Both the position numbers and the translations under genes were made by a program. 64,000 bases of DNA from DAOPYU01 sp942493245 (GTDB lineage Bacteria > Sumerlaeota > Sumerlaeia > UBA8349): the NCBI GenBank assembly GCA_942493245.1, contig OW818685.1, positions 4,774,001 to 4,838,000 on the forward strand, written 5' to 3'. The number at the start of each line of letters is the position of its first letter. The stretch's first letter is position 1. Positions 10,901 to 19,900 of this stretch are shown piece after piece. Under the pieces are notes generated by a model that did not search any database, was not told the DNA's origin, and saw only the letters and a program-made list of their open reading frames with translations.

Positions 10901-13900
10901 TGCCCCACCTGTACGCCCGTTTCCGAGTTCACCAGGTACGCAAAATTGTCGCTCGTTCCCACCGCAATGGTCTGCCCATCCGGCGAGTACGCAATCGCGT
11001 TGACGGTCGCATTGCCCGGCACAAACTCCCAGAGTCGCCGCTGCGTGTCAATGTCAAGCAGCATTCCCTTGCCCTCGGTGATGACCATCAACTTGCTGAA
11101 GTCGGGGGACGGCACCGCATAGGTCACCAGCAGGTCGGCGAACATCGCCGAACGCAGCGAACCGGACGTGTTCAAGTCCCAGATATAGACCGCGCCATCG
11201 CGGCTCACCGTCACCGCCGCCGAGTCGTCGCTCGAGAAACCCGCGTACCGCACCTTGTCGTAGTGGTCCTTGAGCATGATCAACGGCGTATTCGACTCGG
11301 AATCGAACACCCAGGCCGAGCCCGTGTCGTAGCCCAGAATCACCCGGTTGCCCGCGTGGTTGAAGCGCCCGCTCACCCGTGTGCCACCCGGGCTGCGGTA
11401 GGTCAGCGTCCACTTCATGTTCTGGTTGGGGTTGTCGCCCAGCCCGCTGCCGACCACAAGCCGCGCCTCGGGCGCCGTGCCCGAAACCATCTGACCCGCG
11501 CCCACCCCGATTCCCTCCGACCGGATCGAGAACGTGATCTCGTCGCCGTTCTTCAGGTTCGCGAAGTTAGCCACGGCGATCATGTCGCCGCGCGAGACAA
11601 AGGACGCGTCGAACAGGAGCGTTCCCGCGCCCGTCTCCGTGATCTGCAACTGGCCGTCACCCACCACCAGTTCGTCGCCTGCATCCACAACTCCGTCGCT
11701 GTTCTTATCCCAGTACACCCGCGCACCGCTGATGTCCGCGATCTCGATCCCCGTCATGTTGGACATATCGAGTTGGAGCGACTGCGCCTCGATGCCGGCG
11801 GGAGCCAGTTGGAACCCGAGAATCGGCACGTCGTCCTGAGACGCGCTCGCGCCGAAATTCGTCGGCGCCTGCCAGGCCGCGCTCTTCGAGAGCTGTAATG
11901 GATACTTCACAATATGCGTCACCGCGTCCGCGGCGCCGCTCACCGTAGCGGTCCCCACCAGTTTGATATCCGCGGTCGAGAGTCCGATCTTGAAACGGTT
12001 GCCACCCGACAGGTACGCAAAATCCGCCACCACCAGGTAAGCGCTTTCGGTCGCGAACGTCTGGCGGCTGAACTCGATCGTACCGCTGCCACCCGAAACA
12101 CTCACCTCCGGCGCACCGCCCACAGTCCCCTCGCCCGCATCCACCACGCCATTGCCATTGGCGTCAGCGATCAGGCTCACGCTGCGAATCTTCTGCGCGG
12201 TCAGGCCCTCAACGTTCGACAGACGCACGGTCAGGCGCTCGACCTGTTTCGTCGCATCGCCCTTCAACTGGAAGCCCAGCAACCGCACATCCTGCTGCGC
12301 GGCATAGGCGTTCAACTGGTCGGACAACTGTCCGTCCACCGGATTCGACAGAATCACCGCCGGACCCGCCACGTGCCGCGCCGAATCCGCTTCCGTCTCG
12401 ATACCCGTCCCCGCCGGAACCCGGCAGAACCGGTCGTTCAGTGACACTGTAAATCCCTGCCCCGCAACCACATCGCGCGCGTCGGCCAGCAGAATGTACG
12501 CGCCCGACGGAGAATTCTCCGACACGAACGGGTCGGAGAAAACCACCGACTGGTTCGAGCCTTCCGTCAACAACAACCCCGCTCCGCCCACAGTCGTCTG
12601 TTCCGAACCGCTGATGCGCCCGTCGCCATTGGTGTCCACCGCCAGGCGGAAGTTCGCCATCTGGCTCCACTGGAAGTTCCCGGCAGCCTCGCTCAAACGG
12701 AACCCGACCTCACGCACCTGCGACGCCTGGGGCGTCACCCGGAACGCCAGCAGTTCCACCGCCGAGAGCGCCGAACCCACTTCCAGATTGGTGCGTTCCT
12801 GACCCGTCACCGGGTTCACGAACCGCACCATCGGGAAAGACGGCTCCAGACTCAAGCCCGTGTAATTCACATAATCGGTCACCGGATCACCCAGACCCGC
12901 CGCGTTGCCCACATGCCGCGGTCCGGTCGCAGAACCCCACCAGTTGTCCGGCGCGTCGAAGGCCGTCTGCGTGTTGTTGTACACCGCATAGTTCGAACTG
13001 TTCTCGAAGAAGTTCCCCGTCAGGGTCGGCGCAGTCGCCATCGCACCGGTGACCCCGTACGTGTTCCCCGTCCAGATCGTGTAGGCGTTGCCCACGAACC
13101 CACTGCGGGTCACTTCCCAGTTTCGATCCGTCTGGAACAGCAACGCCATCGGCGTTATCGTGCTCTCACAATTCACCGACGTGAAGAAACAGCCGTCCGC
13201 GTACAACTGACCGCCCACGAGACTGTTCGCCGTATCCGGCGGCGCGACCCACACATGCGCCGCCCACCAGTTTATGTCGGTTGTTACATTGGCTTCATGC
13301 ACGTAGAAGCTGCATGTTTTCAGGTTCGCCGTCCCACCGGCGTACACTTCCAGCGGACTCACTCGCGAGGAGGCGTAATACAATCGGGCCGCGCGCCCCA
13401 GGAACGCCGTCCCGGTGGCCTGCATCGTCCCATAGACCCGGATCGACGCCACCGAATCCACTTCGACGTCCGTCAGGTTCAGCGTACCGCCCGCCTCCAC
13501 CACCAGCAACCGGTTCGGATGGTCCGTGACCAACGTACTGCTTGTTTCGAACGTCAGCGTCCCACCGGCCTTGACCACCACCGTTCCATTGCTGGAATAC
13601 TGATCCGCATTGGTGTTGTCGAACAGGATCTGTGTGCCTTTGTTGCGTACCACCGCCGTGCCTGTCACATCCCCCCAGATCCGCACGTTCGACTGGCAGT
13701 CCTGGAACTGGCACACTCCCACGTTCTGAACACCCGTGCCGAACTTCCACCCGATGCCGTAGCTGAACCCTCTGAAGGAACAGGGAATGGGCGTCGCCTG
13801 CGTGGTGTCGTCCCCGATGCTCGCATTCGGCAGCAACCGCATCTGGACGCCAAACGATGTCCGGTTGCCGCTGAGCGTGTTGAGCGACTCGAACGAGCAT

Positions 13901-16900
13901 CCCTTCACCTGAATCGAACTCGTGTCCGACGACGTCACAATCGCCGACCATCGCCAGTTATCCGTATAATTGCGCTCGATGGATCGCAGTGAACAGCGGT
14001 TCAACTCCACATTGCCGCCGTTCAGAACTTCGACCCCGTTGAACCGCCAGCTGTCGTAATACTCCGCGCGTGTGTAGAACTGGAAGTCCGCGTCAGACGC
14101 CACCAGCGTCCCACTCACCTTGATGGCCGTGAAATCCAAAGACCCGCCGTGTCGCACACGGACTCCCGGCCCGATCGTCAAAGTGACTCCAGCCGGAACC
14201 ACCAGCTGCGACGTGATCAGATAATCCTTGGTCGTATCATTCCAATTCGTATTCGCCGCCAGAGTCCCTCCGACGACGTTCTGGGCATCGTCGTCCATCT
14301 CGACCACCTGGACCTGTTTCGACACGACCCCAACCGTTGAACCGGACTCCGCGATCTGGAACTGGGTGGTTCCATTCGCCGAGTCTCCATCCGCCGCTGC
14401 CGCCAGCGTTACGGCCACCGGTGTGTTCCACGCAGACGGTTGAATCTGGAACGTCGCGCCACTCGAAACCGTCAGATCGGCGTCGCCCCCGGCCACCGCC
14501 GTCACCGCCAGCGACACCGGCGCCGAAGGCATCGCGCTGAGCCACACGTGGAAAACCGTCGTGCCCGCTTCAGCCACCGGCATCTCATCCAAATCGGTCA
14601 TGACCTCAACCACAGCCGCCACGGCGGGCGAGGCATCCGCCACCCCCATCACTTCGGCGGTCAACAGGTCGTTGTCGCGGTTCACATCCTCAACCACGCT
14701 CGCATCATCGCTCCGCACGTCAAACTTCGCCGGCGTTTCCGGCGACACACTGCCCGCAGGCAGATCCACCGGCACCTCGGCGCTCGTACCCGCCGCCAGC
14801 GCCGGGATCGAGGCCGTTGCCAAAGCCGCGCCACTCGCGCCTGCCGGGCGCACGCCCAGCGTCGCCACCGGCGACTCCGGTCCACCCGCGTTGCGCACCC
14901 GCACCACCAGCCGCGCCGAACCATCCGCCTGCGCCACAGACGAAACCACTTCCATCGGACTGAGGTCCGTGCCACCCAGCGTCACCCACTGCTGGTTGTT
15001 GTATTCGTTGAATTCCGTCACGGTCGAATCCGCGTCCACCACGGCGTACAGCGTGTGCGCGCCCACCGGTTCGGGGATCGTCCAACTCAACGCGACCGTC
15101 ACCGACGTGCCGCCCTCGAACCAATCGCCCAGTACCCGCCGCGCCACTTCCACGCCGCCCGCCGCCGGGTTGCCGTCGTACACCACCACCGAGGCGCCCT
15201 GCACGGGCAGGTCGCCCGTGTTGCGCACCAGAATCTCGAAATCCACCACTTCGCCCGAGAGCAACGGGCCGGCGGAATAGGTCAGGTCGCCCGGCAGAAT
15301 CGCCAGATCCTTCACCAGCGCCCGCTTCACCACCGCCAGATCCGCCTGGCCGCGCGTCGGCACGCCACCGATGGTCACCGACCCGCCGCCATCCAGCGCG
15401 ATCGTTTCGGTTGTCAACGAAACCGCCTGGCGGTTGTACGCCACGGTCAGGTTCCCCAGATCGTCCCACGCCGGGGCGTACGCATACTCGATCGCCGCGT
15501 CCTGGAACAGCCGCCGATCCTGGCTCCAGACACCGGAGGCCGGATCATAGACCGTGTACATCGCGTTCGTCCCCTCGGCCGTCTGCGCCTGCCAGATCAA
15601 CCCAAGGTTCCCGTCGGGATTCGGAGCCAATGCAAAGTCCATGAAGCCCATCGAGTTCGAGTTCGCCCGCACGAGCGAGGTCGTCGTCTCGAAATTCTGG
15701 TTCATCACCAGGTCGCTGCCCATCTGCCACACCAGATACGTCTGGCCCGTAGCCGTCACGGCGGCCCGGATCGAATCGTCCAGAACCGCGTTGTTCGTCA
15801 ACCGAGCCGGCGCGCTCCACGATGAGCCGTTGTATTTCGTGTAATACACTTCCGTGTCTTGCGTCGAGCTGGTCGCCAGATCGAGTTCGCGCGTATAGGC
15901 GTACACGGCCAGATTCCCCGCGCCCGCCAGCGTCTCCGCGCGCTCGCCGGTCAGGTTCGCCACGAGCGCAGCCGGGGCCGACCAGGTATTCGCATTCGCG
16001 TCGAACCGCGCCCAATGCGCCGTCGTCGGAGCCGCGTCGCTCCCGACGAAATAATTTTGCGCGTTCGACTTCCACGTCAGCAACACGCTGCCGTCCGCCA
16101 TCGGCCCGCACAACTGCGGACACTGGTCCAGGTACGCGTTGTCCGTCAACGCCACCGGTGTTGACCACGTGTGGGCCGAGTGGTCCCACCGCGCCCAGAC
16201 GATCTCATACAGCGGCATGATGACGTCCAGGTTCGCGGTCGTCAGGTTCGGATCCTTCACCCGTTCCCACACGGCCACCGCGTCGCCATCGCCGTCGAAC
16301 GCCACCTGGGGCGCGAACTCACCCTGAGTGTTCGTCTGGATCGGCGCCGGGGCCGACCAGGTTGTCCCGTTGTAATACGTCCAGTGAATATCCGCGAACT
16401 GCAAGTCCGCCCCACCATTGTCCGCCGAATAAAGCAACATCAACGTCGAGCCGTGCGAGGCCAGCGCCGGAGAGGAATCCGGGTACACATTCGTCACCAG
16501 CGTCAGGTCCGCCTGCTCCAGACCCGACGTCACACTCTCTCCGTCCGCCTTGACCAATCCCTCCGCCGCAGCCCGCACCGGCTGCGCACCCGACGTTCCC
16601 AGCATCCGGAAACGATCCAGCGGCGTCTCGCCCGATTCGGCAGACTGAATACCGACCGATGCGCCCGAGGCCACAAACTGGCTCGGACCGTTGGCCAGGT
16701 AGGCCCGCGACACGGGCCGCTGCCCCGTTACAGAAACGCCATCGGCCAGGAGCGAATTGGGACTGAAGAGCGCGACGATCCCTTCGCCTCCCTCTGACGG
16801 GTAGGTCAGGAACGGATACTCGCCCTTGACCACTTCCATGTCTTTCCACTTGAAGATCGCCCGGACCAGCGCCTTGAACTCGATCCCCTTGAATTCCGGA

Positions 16901-19900
16901 ATCTGCAAGATGCGCGTTTTCAGCGCCCCCTCGCCACCCACCGACAGCTCCGCCGTCAGCGCCTTATAGAGGCGTGGGTTGTAAACCGCGCTGAGCGACG
17001 CGCCGAGCTCCGTATCCAGGTTCTCGATCCGCACCGGGGACACGCACAACTGCGCCTCGCCCTTGCCACTCAAGCCCCCCACAATGTCGAGCCGCTGGAT
17101 CGAATTGATGTCGAATTTCCACTTCTTCAGATAATCCAGGAACCGGGCAATCTGACCACCCGGGAAGAGGTCCGTCAGGAGAAACGAAATGATCGTGTCC
17201 TTGAACGCGACCTCCAACCCCACCACCGCCTTCTCGAACGACACCCCGGCCAGCGGTGTCGCCTTGCCGCTCATCGTGAACGACGGCTTGATCTCCACCT
17301 CTTTTTCTCCGTAACGGAACAGCACCTTGCGGTGGTTGTTCCGGTCGCGCTCATTGCCCCGGTAATACTTCTTCCCTTCGGACAACTTCTTCGCATCGTC
17401 GTCCATCGAGCCATTGATCCCCACCGACCACTCGCCGTTGGTCAGTTTATAGATCAAGCCCAGGACCACTTCGACTTCCGGCCCGAGATAGCCGAGGAAG
17501 GGCAGGTTCTTTGTGTTTTTCAGTTTGACCAGCGTCACCTCGCCGCTCAGGAACAGATCCAGGTCCGTCGGCGTCGTAGGAATCATAGACAGAATCAGAC
17601 GGAACAGTTCGGGCAACGCCACCACGTTGATTGGCTCGACCCGCTCGGCCTTGCGGCCTTCCTGGTCCTCGGCCACCACCGTGATCGCGTAACGCCCCAG
17701 ATTCGTCACGCCCGAGAACCACTGGCTCACGTCGAACTCGAGTTCGAAGAAGTCCGGCGCAGGAGTCCCCACTTCAATTTCTTTTGTCTCTTTCGTATCG
17801 TTCGACGAGAACGTGACCTTCTTCGGGGTGCCCCCGTTCCAGTTCACGTTCACCACATACTTGTCCCTGAAATTGCTCAACCCGGCCAGCAACACGCTCT
17901 CGCCGCTGCCGTAGCTCAGTTTGCCCGCCGCGATGGACGGTCCCACCGTCTGCTCCGGCAATGTCAGGTCTATCACCACCTGTGCCCCGTTCGACGGAGG
18001 CTCGATCGGAAGGGCGTTCTCCCCGTAGCCGTTCTTCGACACCGTCACCACCCGGGCGTCGCTCTCGACCAGGTCTGCCAACTGGTACTTGCCGTCTGCG
18101 CCGCTCAACACCTCGCGCGACGGCGGCTGATTCTTGCGAATCCGCGCCGCCACCGTAGCACCCGCCACCGGCTTGCCGTCTTTGTCGGTAATCGTTCCCA
18201 CCACGGTGAACGGTTTGGCCACGGTCAGGACCGACAGGCTCTCGCCCGTCAGTTTCTGTCCCCCGCGCGTGTTGGCCGAAATGCTGTACCGGATCGGGTA
18301 CGACCCCGGCTCGAGCGTCTTCCCCTCGGGCAGGGTATAGGTTGCCACCCACTCACCCGCGCCGTCGGACCATTGCAGTTTCCCTTCGCCCCGCGCCGTG
18401 CCCGAGTTGTCCGTCAGTTTCCACGTAAATTCGTCCGCGTTCTGGTTCGTGATCGGCTGCTGGATCAGATCCGTCGCTCGTGCCCGGACGTCTAGCGTCC
18501 GCGTCAGACGGTTGTAGTTCTCCGACGATTCGATCGTTACACCCGACGAAAGGGAACGGTAATAGACCCCCGCTCCTTCCTTCCAGACGTAATCCGCGGC
18601 GCTCGCGCTGCGCGCCGCCATGCGCTCGAACGCCGGCGACCCTTCACTGTCCGAAACACTCTTGGCCGCCTTCAGGTCGCTCGCGTTGCACGAATAGATC
18701 TGAGCCGGTTCGCCCGCCACACCTTCGTACATCCAGGCAAAGAATTCCTTGCCAAAGCCCCCCGCCACCTCGGGATACCGCGCCGCATACGAAAGCAGCG
18801 TCGGCTCCCTGACCCCGGTTCCCCCCAGGTTCACCGGGTCGCCATTCGACTCGATCCGCTGCCAGTACATCGCGTTTGAGGTCGAACACCACACAATATC
18901 CATCTGACGCGCGCCGCTCGAAGCGATCTGCGGACCGCCGTAGGTCACCAACACATTCCGATCGGGAGAAATCTCATGGTAGAGTTTCCCCTTCCACTTC
19001 AACCCCTTGCGCGCATGGACCACCGACCAGGTTGTCCACGCCGGGTCAGGAGCCGCCCCCTTGGCGTCTTCCTTGTGCCGCCATACCACGTGCAGGTTGC
19101 CCGTCGAGTCGTATGCCAGGTCCGGACGCCCGTAGCCATCGAACGAATAACTCCCGAACGCCACACCAAACTTGCGCGAGAACGGCGCCCACCGCGTTTC
19201 GGTAATCGGATTCCCATCGGTCCCCAGTTCGACCGTCGCGATGAAATTGATGCCGTTGGGCGCCGGGGTCGCGTCATCGTACACCCGCCCCTCGCACACC
19301 ACGATCGGCTGTCCCGCCGGGGTCAAGGCAATCGCCGGCCAATTGTATTCCTGGTTTTTGTATGTCGAGGACGGATAGATCTGGAACGCGCGCGACATCT
19401 TGTACACGCCGTCTTCGATCCGGATGTAGTTCAAAATGCTGCGGCTCGTCGTCGCGTGGACCACATGCACGACGCCCGCCTTGTCCACCGCAATGCGCGG
19501 CACCAGCACCGCCGAACTCGACGAGCGGTAGATTTCCTTGGCCGGCACCACCACCTGGTAATCCTTGTCTATCTTCGTGTACCACAGGTTGTTGTTGGCC
19601 TTCCAGATGATGTGCGCATTCCCCGCGCCGTCAATCGCCATATCCGGCACCGACGCGTTCTGTCCCTCGGGGCTGACCAGTTTCGCCGGATACTGGTCGT
19701 TATCCAGGATCGTCAGCGTGTGGACGTTGTTCACCCCGATGTCCACATTGCCCGGCGAACCGGTCACCGTTGCCACAATTGTCTCTTTCTTTTCCTTCTC
19801 CTGATCGTCCACAATCGCGAAGTTCAGGAAACTCGAACTGGTCCCCTTATAAATCGTCACCGTCATCTGAGACGGGGGGTAGTAATCCTTGTCCGCCTGC

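Noticed and set aside
6193..11898. Very long open frame (about 1900 codons) on the plus strand, plus similar ones at 18-1466, 3631-5709, 18976-21249, 23865-25319, 29865-31331 and 51475-53916
   Set aside because: They lie antisense to strongly supported genes, are rich in R, H and P as expected for GC-rich antisense frames, and show no domain or ribosome site.
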